Shown piece after piece: positions 23,603-31,400 of a stretch of DNA of 64,000 nt. Below the pieces are notes generated by a model. The model did not search any database. It saw only the letters and a list, made by a program, of their open reading frames with translations, and had not been told where the DNA came from. The first letter of the stretch is position 1; the number at the start of each line of letters is the position of its first letter. A program made the position numbers and the translations under genes. Source of the stretch: Pyrinomonadaceae bacterium. GTDB lineage: Bacteria; Acidobacteriota; Blastocatellia; Pyrinomonadales; Pyrinomonadaceae. The stretch lies in the NCBI GenBank assembly GCA_021228405.1, contig JAJQRF010000007.1, forward strand, positions 62,794-126,793, given 5' to 3'.

Positions 23603-23818
23603 TTAAGGGTAGTAAATCTTCTGGACGTGAAAGACTTGGTTTGTCCGACTTTCAAATTCTTCTTTCAAAGCGTCTAACCTTGCTCTCGCTGTTAAGCGTA
23701 AGCCGTTCCAGTTGTATTGATGTGTTAGTTCGGTGGCTTCGGCGCGAATTGCTTTTAAAGTCATTTTTTTGACATTTGGTTCAATAGTTTCAAGTTCCGT
23801 GTTATTCGTTATTGACAT
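23603..23818 (-). CDS. Small hypothetical protein
   Basis: A 71-residue protein starting MSITNNTELETIEP behind GGAGAAAAA. The sequence (VKKMTLKAIRAEATELTHQYNWNGLRLTARARLDALKEEFESRTN) is almost entirely helical. It lies between the SWIM protein and the inverted-repeat region and belongs to the early operon. Function unknown; the longer frame to 24085 is antisense-like and was rejected. Confidence 0.5.
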   Translation of the reverse strand: MSITNNTELETIEPNVKKMTLKAIRAEATELTHQYNWNGLRLTARARLDALKEEFESRTNQVFHVQKIYYP

Positions 23819-23894
23819 ATTTTTCTCCGTTTTGTTTGTGCGAGTGAGCGGATTCCCAAATATCCGCTCACTCGCTTTGACTGCCTCACTTCCA

Positions 23895-24773
23895 CTAATA
23901 TTGACAGTCAAAATCGTAGGTAAATGCCTCTTCAAAGTCCGCAACTTCGATCGCGTAAACTTCCGCGCCGGCGCGGTTGAAAACCCTGCCGTATTGAAAA
24001 CAACTTCCCGCGATCTCTGCCGAACGCTCGACCGATTGCACGGCTTCCTTTTGAGTGCGGAAACGACGCGTGACAGGCTCTGCATTATCCTTGAAATTGG
24101 TTGCGAACGTGACGGCGGCGAACGGGTAAAATTCGGCTTCGAGCTCTTCGTATTCGTGTTCGAGAACTTCGCGCAAAACTACCGCGATATGTTTGCAGAT
24201 GCGGTTTCGGCGGTTGAAATCGGCACATTGACAGCTTGCGAAAAGATTACCGTCAGCGTGACGGATTTTGATGCGGTATTCGTGACGGTTGGCGCGGTTG
24301 ACGACGACAAAAGCATTTCGTTCCCAATCGCCGAAAACTTGCAGATCGCTGTTTGCGCCGCGTTCGACCGCCGCAAAAAAATCATCGAGTCTTTCGTTGA
24401 TGCAGATGCCGCCGCCGTTTTGCTCTTTGGTTTCTTCCTTGACAGGCGCGACCCACAGTTTGTAGGTCGCTTTCGGCGTGTGCAGTTCCGCACCTTGAAA
24501 GAACGTTTCGGCGAGCATATCCGAAAAACCGCGTTCCGAAATATTTACGAAAACTTTGTCGAGCCACATTGAAAGCTCGCCGTAAGCCATCGAGAACGTG
24601 ATGACTTCCGTTTTGCCCGTTGCCTTTGCCGTGCGTTCGATGACCATTTTTTTTGTGGTTTCCGCATCGTATTTCCAATCTGCCGATGCGAATGCTTCGA
24701 CTGTGTTACCGACTTCGCGGTGATAACTAATTCTCGTTTCCCAACTTTTTCTTCCTGCGCGTGTTCTTGACAT
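23895..24773 (-). CDS. SWIM zinc-finger protein (first early gene)
   Basis: A 292-residue protein with a SWIM-type zinc motif, YRIKIRHADGNLFASCQCADF followed by NRICKHIAVVL (C-x-C-x(n)-C-x-H), at about residues 165-205. The N-terminal region is a helical domain, and the C-terminus resembles a short regulatory tail. SWIM domains bind DNA or proteins and occur in helicase or recombination partners. As the first gene after the early promoter at 24827-24855, it is likely made soon after induction. A GGAGAAAAAA ribosome site precedes the start. Confidence 0.75.
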   Translation of the reverse strand: MSRTRAGRKSWETRISYHREVGNTVEAFASADWKYDAETTKKMVIERTAKATGKTEVITFSMAYGELSMWLDKVFVNISERGFSDMLAETFFQGAELHTPKATYKLWVAPVKEETKEQNGGGICINERLDDFFAAVERGANSDLQVFGDWERNAFVVVNRANRHEYRIKIRHADGNLFASCQCADFNRRNRICKHIAVVLREVLEHEYEELEAEFYPFAAVTFATNFKDNAEPVTRRFRTQKEAVQSVERSAEIAGSCFQYGRVFNRAGAEVYAIEVADFEEAFTYDFDCQY

Positions 24774-24826
24774 TGATTTTTTTCTCCTAAAGTTTTTTGT
24801 AGGATTTTTTTGAACCCCACTTTTGA

Positions 24827-24870
24827 ATTCTACATTTTATGTCGCATCTTGTCAACATAAAATGTCGCAA
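24827..24870 (-). promoter_or_regulatory. Early promoter with overlapping operator
   Basis: Minus-strand -35 TTGACA (24850-24855), 17-bp spacer, -10 TAGAAT (24827-24832). A 22-bp near-palindrome with half sites TTGTCAACAT and ATGTCGCAA spans 24849-24870 and covers the -35. A further half site (ACATTTTATGTCGCA, 24832-24846) lies in the spacer. The same operator occurs at 25151-25172, so a repressor bound here would close both promoters. Confidence 0.75.
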
Positions 24871-24895
24871 TTTAGAAAAAAAAGAGAAAAAGTCG

Positions 24896-25120
24896 TCAAA
24901 CCGTAGAAATTACGGGCTTTTCGTGGACAAGTTCGTGAATTGATTTGCCGTAAATAGTGCAAAGATTGGACAAAAGATTAAATGACGCGACTTTCCCGTT
25001 TTCCGCTCTGCTAATTGTGTTTCTATCAACATTTAACAGTTCGGCAACCGCTTCTTGAGTCTTTTGCGACTCTTCGCGCCATTTCACTAATTTACTCGGA
25101 TCGTAATCATTTCGATTCAT
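24896..25120 (-). CDS. Cro/XRE-type DNA-binding regulator
   Basis: A 74-residue helix-turn-helix protein: KLVKWREESQKTQEAVAELL and VDRNTISRAENGKVASFNLL match the recognition helix of XRE/Cro proteins. It lies between two copies of the palindromic operator and divergent from the other XRE gene, the classical position of a Cro-like repressor. The -10 (25129-25134) is eight bases from the ATG, so the mRNA probably has almost no leader. Confidence 0.8.
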   Translation of the reverse strand: MNRNDYDPSKLVKWREESQKTQEAVAELLNVDRNTISRAENGKVASFNLLSNLCTIYGKSIHELVHEKPVISTV

Positions 25121-25128
25121 ATCTATAA

Positions 25129-25172
25129 ATTTTATGCTTAAAGATGTTACTTGTCAACATTTAATGTCGCAA
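25129..25172 (-). promoter_or_regulatory. Promoter of the Cro-like gene with operator; divergent plus-strand promoter
   Basis: Minus-strand -35 TTGACA (25152-25157), 17 bp, -10 TAAAAT (25129-25134) drive the small XRE gene. The operator with half sites TTGTCAACAT and ATGTCGCAA spans 25151-25172. On the plus strand TTGTCA (25151-25156), 17 bp and AAGTAT (25174-25179) may drive the other regulator, so one operator could control both directions. Confidence 0.7.
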
Positions 25173-25185
25173 GAAGTATCTTGTT

Positions 25186-25605
25186 ATGTCTAAACACAAA
25201 ATGTTACAAAAATTAATCAACAAAATGGCAACTGATAAAACTAGATGGAAAGTTTTCGGCGCGTGGCTGAAAGCGCAACGTGAAAACGCTAAACTTTCGC
25301 AAGAAGGTCTTGGGGATAGAATTGAAGTAGATCGGCAAACGATTTACAGAATTGAAAACGGGTTGAGCGGAACAAAACGTGAAACGGTTATTGCTTTGGC
25401 AAAAGCACTACAAGTTTCAGAATCCGAGGCATTGATTAAAGCTGGATTTTCTCCGCAAAATTCTGAAACCGACACTTACAAAATCCTCGACGGCGTGATG
25501 ATTAGTTTTCAGGACGATGATTTATCTAAGAAACAACAGCAGGAAATTGCCGACATCGTTCGCAAGCTAGTTGTCGGAGTGAAAGCCGAAAAACAAAATC
25601 AATAA
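25186..25605 (+). CDS. XRE-family lysogeny regulator (ImmR-like)
   Basis: A 139-residue protein. Residues about 20-75 (FGAWLKAQRENAKLSQEGLGDRI and RQTIYRIENGLSGTKRETV) form an XRE helix-turn-helix, and the C-terminal half is helical without an S24/LexA protease domain. With a metallopeptidase ImmA/IrrE gene 2 kb away it fits ImmR-type repressors, which are cleaved by ImmA. Possible ATG starts are at 25186, 25201 and 25225. It probably binds the operators at 24849 and 25151. A secreted protein gene follows three bases after the stop. Confidence 0.75.
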   Translation: MSKHKMLQKLINKMATDKTRWKVFGAWLKAQRENAKLSQEGLGDRIEVDRQTIYRIENGLSGTKRETVIALAKALQVSESEALIKAGFSPQNSETDTYKILDGVMISFQDDDLSKKQQQEIADIVRKLVVGVKAEKQNQ

Positions 25606-25608
25606 ATT

Positions 25609-26226
25609 ATGAAAATTATTCTCTCAATATTTTGTATTGTGATTTTTGCCTTTAATATCTTCGGGCAAATTAAAACAAAGTCCGTGCCGAAAGTTGAAAA
25701 CGATCAAAAGAAAACCGAACAATGCCGATTTACATTAGAAGATTCTCCGAAAGTGCGCGGCTTAAAACTGGGAATGTCCGTTTCCGACGTGCGCGATATA
25801 TTCGGAAAAGGATTTCTTCCGTTTGAAACTAAAGAACCGAACGGCATTGAGAGCGTCACGCTTTACGACAGTTTTTTTCAGGACTTATCAGCTTTCGACG
25901 GTGTAAGCAGATTGACGCTCAAATTTTATCAATGGAATTTACATCAGATAGAAATTAAATACGCTGAAAGTGCGGCTCAATTCACCAATGAACAATTAAA
26001 AACGAAAGTTATTGAAGCCTTTAATCTTCCGCCTGCAAAGTGGGAAGGTTCGAGTTTTTATTTTGATACTATAAACGAAATTCTAACTAACACAGGTCAG
26101 GAATTGGCTTGTAAAGATTTTAGCGTTGAAGTCGTATACGGCAATCAAGTTAGACTTACAAATTTTGTAACAAGAAAAATGATCGAAGAAAACGAACAGA
26201 AAAAACGGGAGAATTTCAAACCTTAA
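25609..26226 (+). CDS. Secreted hypothetical protein (lysogenic moron candidate)
   Basis: A 205-residue protein with a signal peptide (residues 1-20, ending in FNIFGQ) and then a mature part with SPKVRGLKLGMSVSDVRDIFG, the start of a domain also seen in bacterial secreted proteins of unknown function. It follows the ImmR-like gene at once, so the lysogen likely produces it constantly. It may alter the host envelope or protect against other phages, but no motif proves this. Base composition is more A+T rich than the lytic genes. Confidence 0.55.
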   Translation: MKIILSIFCIVIFAFNIFGQIKTKSVPKVENDQKKTEQCRFTLEDSPKVRGLKLGMSVSDVRDIFGKGFLPFETKEPNGIESVTLYDSFFQDLSAFDGVSRLTLKFYQWNLHQIEIKYAESAAQFTNEQLKTKVIEAFNLPPAKWEGSSFYFDTINEILTNTGQELACKDFSVEVVYGNQVRLTNFVTRKMIEENEQKKRENFKP

Positions 26227-26303
26227 TCTAAAAAGAAAAGATCGTCGATGTTATGCGGACGATCACCAAAGGCGTAAAAGCTGAAAATGAAAATTAAGAT
26301 TTT

Positions 26304-26636
26304 ATGATCTCGCAAAATTACGATTTCGATGAATTTTTGAAATTTATCGAAGATAAAAATTATATCGAAATTATTCCGCTTGCCGATGCGGAATGCGGAT
26401 TTGCCGAACGTCAATCATTCAGCGTAAAAGGCGCGGTCAAAGCGCGTGCGATGGGAAGCACGTCGTATGCAAAATCATTAAAAGGTTTTCTGTTTTTCTT
26501 GCGCTCCGGCATTAAACCGATGGGCATTGACGATTACGAATTTGCGAAATATAAAAGCGTGTGCGAAAAACTGGTCGAGAAAAAACAGTTCAAGCCTGAA
26601 GTTTTGCAGATGTTTCAATCAGATCGACGGCGATGA
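26304..26636 (+). CDS. Hypothetical protein
   Basis: A 110-residue protein starting MISQNYDFDEFLKFIEDKN. The middle (FAERQSFSVKGAVKARAMGSTSYAKSLKGF) is basic and the end is helical. I recognise no family. Its last 47 bases overlap the convergent gene 26590-27000. It lies 77 bp after the secreted protein gene and might be its co-transcribed neighbour. Confidence 0.45.
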   Translation: MISQNYDFDEFLKFIEDKNYIEIIPLADAECGFAERQSFSVKGAVKARAMGSTSYAKSLKGFLFFLRSGIKPMGIDDYEFAKYKSVCEKLVEKKQFKPEVLQMFQSDRRR

Positions 26637-27000
26637 TTTGCCGTTCGTAAAACTCAATATTATTCAGATCGACGAAAACATTGCGGCATAATTTTTCATC
26701 ATCGGGGAAAATATCAAACAAGGCTTGTTCAGGTGATTCGGCGGCAACCGAATGAAAAGAAATTTGACCGGAGCGGTCGCTTATTTTGACTTGATAAGTT
26801 GATTTATTCAACGAAGGACAGCTTTGAACTGTCGGACGCGGCACATACACGGTGATCGTTATTTCCGCCGTTCTGCCGATGTGCGTGATCTCGCCGATCT
26901 CTTTGACTTTGATGTTAGTTTCGTCGAGTTTCTCGAACAAATTTTGCAGTTCGGGAAAATGATCGGTTTTATTTTGCGTCGTAGTTTTTGAAATATTCAT
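26590..27000 (-). CDS. Hypothetical protein
   Basis: A 136-residue protein starting MNISKTTTQNKTDHFPEL. The pattern of beta strands (EITITVYVPRP, YQVKISDRSGQISF) and charged helices resembles a small alpha/beta domain, but I know no family. It is convergent with the preceding plus-strand gene and divergent from the next one; the ATG lies seven bases after an AT-rich -10-like AATAAT, hinting at a short leader. Confidence 0.45.
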   Translation of the reverse strand: MNISKTTTQNKTDHFPELQNLFEKLDETNIKVKEIGEITHIGRTAEITITVYVPRPTVQSCPSLNKSTYQVKISDRSGQISFHSVAAESPEQALFDIFPDDEKLCRNVFVDLNNIEFYERQIIAVDLIETSAKLQA

Positions 27001-27031
27001 AAATCAAATTATTCACAAGGAGAATAAAGCA

Positions 27032-27214
27032 ATGGCAGATACCACAGGAAAAAGCGAAGTTGAGGTTGCAGCGGAAAATCTAACAAATAGAGAGAGCGCA
27101 ATCTTTCAGTTCTTTTCCGGGCGGAAGCGTGACCAATGTTCTGTCGCCGTCCTTGCGATGAACCGTTACGCTGTGCGGCTTGTTTTTATCATCCGATCTT
27201 TCTTCGGTGATTAA
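27032..27214 (+). CDS. Short ORF with strong ribosome site
   Basis: The ATG follows AAGGAGAATAAAGC, one of the best ribosome sites in this module, and the N-terminus (MADTTGKSEVEVAAENLTNR) looks coding. After about 25 residues the frame runs antisense to the 27080-27268 gene and becomes low quality. It may be a short leader peptide or a truncated gene. Confidence 0.3.
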   Translation: MADTTGKSEVEVAAENLTNRESAIFQFFSGRKRDQCSVAVLAMNRYAVRLVFIIRSFFGD

Positions 27215-27268
27215 GATAATTTCATCCAGATTGATAATCGCGGTTTCGAGATTCAAAGTTTTACTCAT
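27080..27268 (-). CDS. Small hypothetical protein
   Basis: A 62-residue protein starting MSKTLNLETAIINLDEIILI. The last part (HSVTVHRKDGDRTLVTLPPGKEL) is beta-like. The promoter TTCACC (27301-27306), 17 bp, TACAAT (27278-27283) ends nine bases before the ATG, so it has virtually no leader. The same promoter layout and CCGAAATTATG start context appear before the gene at 27521-27727. It resembles the protein at 27321 in length and style, but not in detail. Confidence 0.45.
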   Translation of the reverse strand: MSKTLNLETAIINLDEIILITEERSDDKNKPHSVTVHRKDGDRTLVTLPPGKELKDCALSIC

Positions 27269-27277
27269 AATTTCGGA

Positions 27278-27306
27278 ATTGTAGCAGAAAGTAAACAAAA
27301 GGTGAA
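27278..27306 (-). promoter_or_regulatory. Promoter of small lysogeny-module gene
   Basis: -35 TTCACC (27301-27306), 17 bp, -10 TACAAT (27278-27283) on the minus strand. Sequence downstream, TCCGAAATTATG, is nearly identical to that after the promoter at 27737-27765. Confidence 0.5.
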
Positions 27307-27320
27307 CGAGAGGTAATTAA

Positions 27321-27536
27321 ATGGCAATAGAAAATTTAATCAAAGCAGGGGCTTATTTGATTCAGCCGGATGCGATTGACGCAATTGAAGCGCACAGCGA
27401 TTCGGTCATTGTTTATCTGCGCGGCGGCGGCAAGCTGATTTTGACAGGCGATGCGATAACCGCCCTTTCAAGCCAGATCGGTTACAGAATGCCGACCGCG
27501 CCCGAATCGCCGACACATTCTTACGAAGTCGGTTGA
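27321..27536 (+). CDS. Small hypothetical protein
   Basis: A 71-residue protein starting MAIENLIKAGAYLIQPDAI, behind GAGAGG. It has a compact beta-like pattern (SVIVYLRGGGKLILTGDAITAL), which I do not recognise as a named family. The end overlaps the start of a minus-strand gene's stop region at 27521. Function unknown. Confidence 0.45.
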   Translation: MAIENLIKAGAYLIQPDAIDAIEAHSDSVIVYLRGGGKLILTGDAITALSSQIGYRMPTAPESPTHSYEVG

Positions 27537-27727
27537 TCTTTTTTTCTCGACTTGTGCGTTACGGAAATTTTGACATTTACCTTACAAAATTCCGAGTAAT
27601 CGCCTTCGATGATTGAAATATCCGTGACTGTCATTTGATTGTGCTTTTCGATGTTTCTAATCACATCGTCAACGACCGATGAATAAACGTGCGATTTGTT
27701 TTCGGCTTGTGTCAGTTCGTTTGCCAT
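27521..27727 (-). CDS. Small hypothetical protein
   Basis: A 68-residue protein starting MANELTQAENKSHVYSSVV. The Ile/Val and charged pattern (TDISIIEGDYSEFCKVNVKISV) suggests a small beta domain. Its promoter TTCACT (27760-27765), 17 bp, TAAAAT (27737-27742) ends nine bases before the ATG, giving an almost leaderless transcript as with the gene at 27080-27268. Confidence 0.45.
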   Translation of the reverse strand: MANELTQAENKSHVYSSVVDDVIRNIEKHNQMTVTDISIIEGDYSEFCKVNVKISVTHKSRKKDQPTS

Positions 27728-27736
27728 AATTTCGGG

Positions 27737-27765
27737 ATTTTAGCATAAGGCGAACGAAAAGTGAA
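27737..27765 (-). promoter_or_regulatory. Promoter of small lysogeny-module gene
   Basis: -35 TTCACT (27760-27765), 17 bp, extended -10 TGCTAAAAT with core 27737-27742, followed by CCCGAAATTATG. A near-duplicate of the promoter at 27278-27306. Confidence 0.5.
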
Positions 27766-27783
27766 CAAATTTGAGCGGTAAAT

Positions 27784-28221
27784 ATGAATTTTGTTCTCAC
27801 GCAAAAATTAAAGGATTACGGTTTTAATGAACGCGCGATGAGCGAAGCGGATTTTTATACTATCTGCGAATCCGAAAACATCAAGGTCATCGAAACGGAT
27901 GCACCGACGAGTTTTTATTTTTCCGTCGAGGGAAATCATTTCATCATCATTAAAAAATCGCTCAAAGGTTTGCGGAAAACTTTTTCGATGTTTCACGAAC
28001 TGGCGCATTATTTTCTGCACGGCGGCGATCATTTATCGAGAGCTTATTTTTACGGGATGCTGAAATCGAAAAACGAATTTGAAGCCGACGCGCTCGCCGT
28101 GATCGCTTTGCTTCCGAGAAAGTCGCTGAAAAGTTTCGATTTCCTGGAAGAGCATCCGAACCGCTTTGCCCGGAAACTTTATCAGGACAGGCAGAAATTA
28201 GAGTTTTTATACGGAGTTTAA
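27784..28221 (+). CDS. immA: ImmA/IrrE-family metallopeptidase
   Basis: A 145-residue protein with the gluzincin motif HELAH at residues 71-75 and the third ligand Glu in EFEADALA near residue 100, both hallmarks of ImmA/IrrE proteases. In ICEBs1-type elements ImmA cleaves the ImmR repressor after DNA damage or cell signals and so induces excision and lytic genes. An XRE repressor lacking its own protease domain is encoded at 25186-25605, matching this pair. It is the last phage gene before the attachment site. Confidence 0.85.
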   Translation: MNFVLTQKLKDYGFNERAMSEADFYTICESENIKVIETDAPTSFYFSVEGNHFIIIKKSLKGLRKTFSMFHELAHYFLHGGDHLSRAYFYGMLKSKNEFEADALAVIALLPRKSLKSFDFLEEHPNRFARKLYQDRQKLEFLYGV

Positions 28222-28361
28222 GATTACGATTAAAGCACACGGTTTCGGAACGTTTTTGTGAAATAAAATTGTGAATAGGATTTTTGAATTTTCGGACAAA
28301 AGGCTGTAAGTAACGTTCAATACACGCTTTACGGATTTGCGCGAAGATCGATACCTGCGCC

Positions 28362-28406
28362 CTGAAAATCCGCGTGTCGGCGGTTCGATCCCGTCCCAAG
28401 CCACCA
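28362..28406 (+). other. Attachment site: 3' half of tRNA-Phe
   Basis: The sequence runs from the anticodon loop (CTGAAAA, anticodon GAA) through a variable loop GTGTC, a TTCGATC T-loop with paired stem, the acceptor strand CCAAGCC and encoded CCA. The 5' half (expected to start GGCTTGG) is absent, and the upstream bases do not pair as an anticodon stem. This is the typical product of phage integration at the anticodon loop of tRNA-Phe, so this is the distal att site. The intact tRNA gene should be on the left outside the window. Confidence 0.88.
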
Positions 28407-28414
28407 TCGAAATT

Positions 28415-28444
28415 AAAAAAGCGCATCAAATGATGCGCTTTTTT
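28415..28444. terminator. Bidirectional terminator after the tRNA-Phe half
   Basis: GCGCATCA at 28421-28428 pairs with TGATGCGC at 28431-28438, flanked by A-run and T-run of six or more, so it works for the tRNA on the plus strand and for the receptor gene on the minus strand. Confidence 0.8.
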
Positions 28445-28482
28445 GCATTTAGTGCGTTTTTGCCTTTCGGAATTGTTTCAAT

Positions 28483-31400
28483 TTAGAAATTATAACGTAT
28501 TCCGAACTGAAGCTGGCGTGCCGGTGCCGCTGAGGTAAAGCCGAGCGGCGCAGTCGGTGAAACGCCTTTAATGCCTCTTGCGTTGATCGGAATTACGTTT
28601 GTCGCTCCGGCGCAGTTGGGATTCAAGGCAAAGTTGGCAACACAGGCGGTTCCGACGACGTTGTTGATGCCGTTATAATTAACCGTATTGAAAAGGTTGA
28701 AAGCTTCAAAGGTCAATTCCAAAAACCGTCTTTCGGTAGCGAAAAACCGGCGGGCAAGACGCATATCGAAATTGTAGAATGCTTCGCCCCTGCCGGTATT
28801 TCTGCCTGCCGTTGCAGGGCGGTCATTATAAAGGCGACTATCGCCGTCAGTATCCGTTCCGATCAATAGGTTAAAAGGTCTTCCGCTTCCAGCCGTGAAG
28901 ATCGGCGAGAATACGAAATCCTTTAAGATCGCATTCTTTGCCGGGCTTGTCAGAACCGCACTCAAAACGACGCGATGGCGTTGATCGAAAGCCGAAAGAC
29001 TTCGATCGGCACGTACATTGAACGGATTTTGCGCCAGATAATCGGTGTTGAAATCCGTCGCTTCATCGATCGCTTTAGCGAACGTGTAATTTGCATTAAT
29101 GCTGTAATTACGCGAAAAACGCTTGGTGATCTGTAAAGTTCCGGCGTGATAGAAAGTGTTCGCAACCGATTGATATTCCGCATCGAGCGCGTAAAGCGGC
29201 AGAGGAATCGGCAAAGTGACCGTTCCCGGAACGCCCGGAAGAGTAATTCCCGGAACGTTGAACGTGCCGCGTTCCGTCGCAAACAGACACGGTAAACCCG
29301 TAAAGCGGCTGACAAAAACTCCGTTGACGGAAACACAGGAGGACGACGGAGCCTGTGCCGTCGAAGTGATCGGGACATAATCGCGCACATCGACCGGACG
29401 GACGAGATGAAGTCCGCGCGAAAACAGGTAGCTCGCTTCGGCAACAAAACCGCCGCCTAAATCCTGTTGAAACGCGCCGCTGACCTGATACGTTTCGGGG
29501 CTTTGAAAATCCTGCCCGATACGGATTCGCGCTTCGAGCGGTCTGCCGGGCGTTGTAATCAAGCCGAATTGTGCCAGATCGGAAGCCTGAATCTGACGAT
29601 TTCCGATCACGCCCTGCGCAAGCAAAGTTTGATAAATTCTCGCCGAACCGAACGAGCCGGGCAAAGTTATCGCCGACACAACAATATTGATGTTATACGG
29701 GTTGGTGCCGGAAGCCAACGTGTTCGTGACATTCGTGATCTGGTTATCGATCTGTCCGGTAAAAATTCCCGCACCTGCACGGAAAACGGTTTTTCCGTTA
29801 TTGAAAACGTCCCACGAGATGCCCACACGCGGCTGGAAATTGTTTTTATCGGTCGGAACCGGATCGGCTTCGTTTTGAATCGAATAGCGCAAACCGTAAT
29901 TCAAGGTGACATTCGGACGCACTTTCCAAGTATCCTGACCGAATAATGAAAACTTCTGTGCGCCACTGCTATACAGCGGAAGCCCGAAGCCCTGCTGGTA
30001 AACCTGCGGCAGATTCGCGTTGTAGGCTTGCAAGGAGTTGATCGTGGTATTTTGCAATGTATTTATCAAAAATCCTGCGAACTGCGGCGTGATCGTGCCG
30101 TTTCCAGCGTCGGTCTGAATCTGGACGATAACCGGATTCTCATTGGCGGTCGTTCTGATGTCGGGATCGGGGAAAAATACGCCGAACGGCAACGAACCGA
30201 AACGGAACGTTCCCGGCAGATAAGTTTCCGAGGTGGTCGAAATACGGCTGTATTGGAATACGCCGCCGAATTTTACGGTATGCGAACCGCGCACTAATGA
30301 GATCGTATCGGCGAGGTCGAATTGCCGCGTAATGCTGTCGGACGGCAAAAAGATGTCGCGCCCGAAATTTCCGTATCCGAGAATGTTTACTTCGGGTCCG
30401 AAAGGATCGTTCGGCGTGACCTTCAATCTGTAATAGGAAAATTGGGCACGGAGCTCATTGACCGTGTTGCTGTCGAAAGTGTGATTTTCCGAAAGCAGGA
30501 TTCCGCCGCTCGGATTATCGATCGCGCGTCCGCGCGAAACGGCGTTCAATGCGCCCGTCGCCTGATTTTCGTTGTCGATCTTGGCAAAATTCAAACGAAT
30601 GAATCCCGTGTCGGAATCGCTGAACGTATGATCGATTCTTCCCGAAATCACCGCGCTCGTGTCTTTTGCGGGAAACTGACCGTTGGTTGCGGCATATAGA
30701 TTAAGCGTTCTGGCGTTCGGCGTTGTCAAAACCGAGCGTAAAGCGGCGGCGGTCGTGGCAAATTGCGGCTTGGATGCCAGATAAGTTAGAAACTGGTTCT
30801 GGCTGGCAGTCGTCGAATCGGGAACGAGTCTGAACGTATTTCCCGCCAATGAATCGTTCAATGTTACGAACGAAGTCAATTTTTGACGTAATCCTTCCGC
30901 CGACACAAAGTAAAATGTTTTGTTCTCGACAATTTTTCCGCCGAGCGAACCGCCGAATTGCTGGCGATTGAACGGCGATTTGCCTTCAGGGTTAAAGTCG
31001 AACGCGTTTCTCGCATCGAAAGTCTTGTCGCGGAAATAACCGAAAATGCTTCCGTTTATTCTATTGCCGCCTGTTTTGGAAACGATATTGACAACTCCGC
31101 CCGATGCACCGCCGAATTCGGCGTTGTAGCTGTTGCGGTCAACCTGAAATTCCTGCACGGCTTCCTGGCTGATTACGTTTCGCGCACCGCCCGCCGCTGT
31201 GTCGGCAGTCGAGCCGTCCACGTTGATCGAATTTCCGCGACCGTTGTTGCCGCCGAAGCTCAAACCTGATTGCGGAGTTTGTGCAACACGGAAATCCGTC
31301 GAATCATTGACGTTATCCGCATCGGCAACACCGGGCGTAAGCAATGCGAAATCGAGAAAATTACGGCGGTTGATCGGCAGATTATTCAATTGACGCGAAC

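Larger units (their letters stand above)
1..28406. mobile_element. Prophage, right part (left end outside window)
   Basis: Terminase, portal, endolysin, helicase, methyltransferase, XRE regulator and ImmA/IrrE genes form one continuous block with the order regulation, early, replication, lysis, packaging and head on the minus strand. The right boundary is the 3' half of a tRNA-Phe gene at 28362-28406, beyond which ordinary chromosomal genes begin. Capsid, tail and integrase genes are not seen and would lie left of base 1. The presence of terminase and portal with a large subunit having a Walker A motif suggests a tailed dsDNA phage (Caudoviricetes). Whether it is still inducible cannot be judged because half of it is missing. 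Confidence 0.93.

Noticed and set aside
23443-23655. 70-residue minus-strand ORF
   Set aside because: Weak start context and overlap with the better-supported gene at 23603-23818.
28207-28407. Minus-strand ORF with WDGIEPPTRGFS
   Set aside because: It is the well-known false ORF read through the antisense of a tRNA 3' half; the tRNA-Phe piece explains it.
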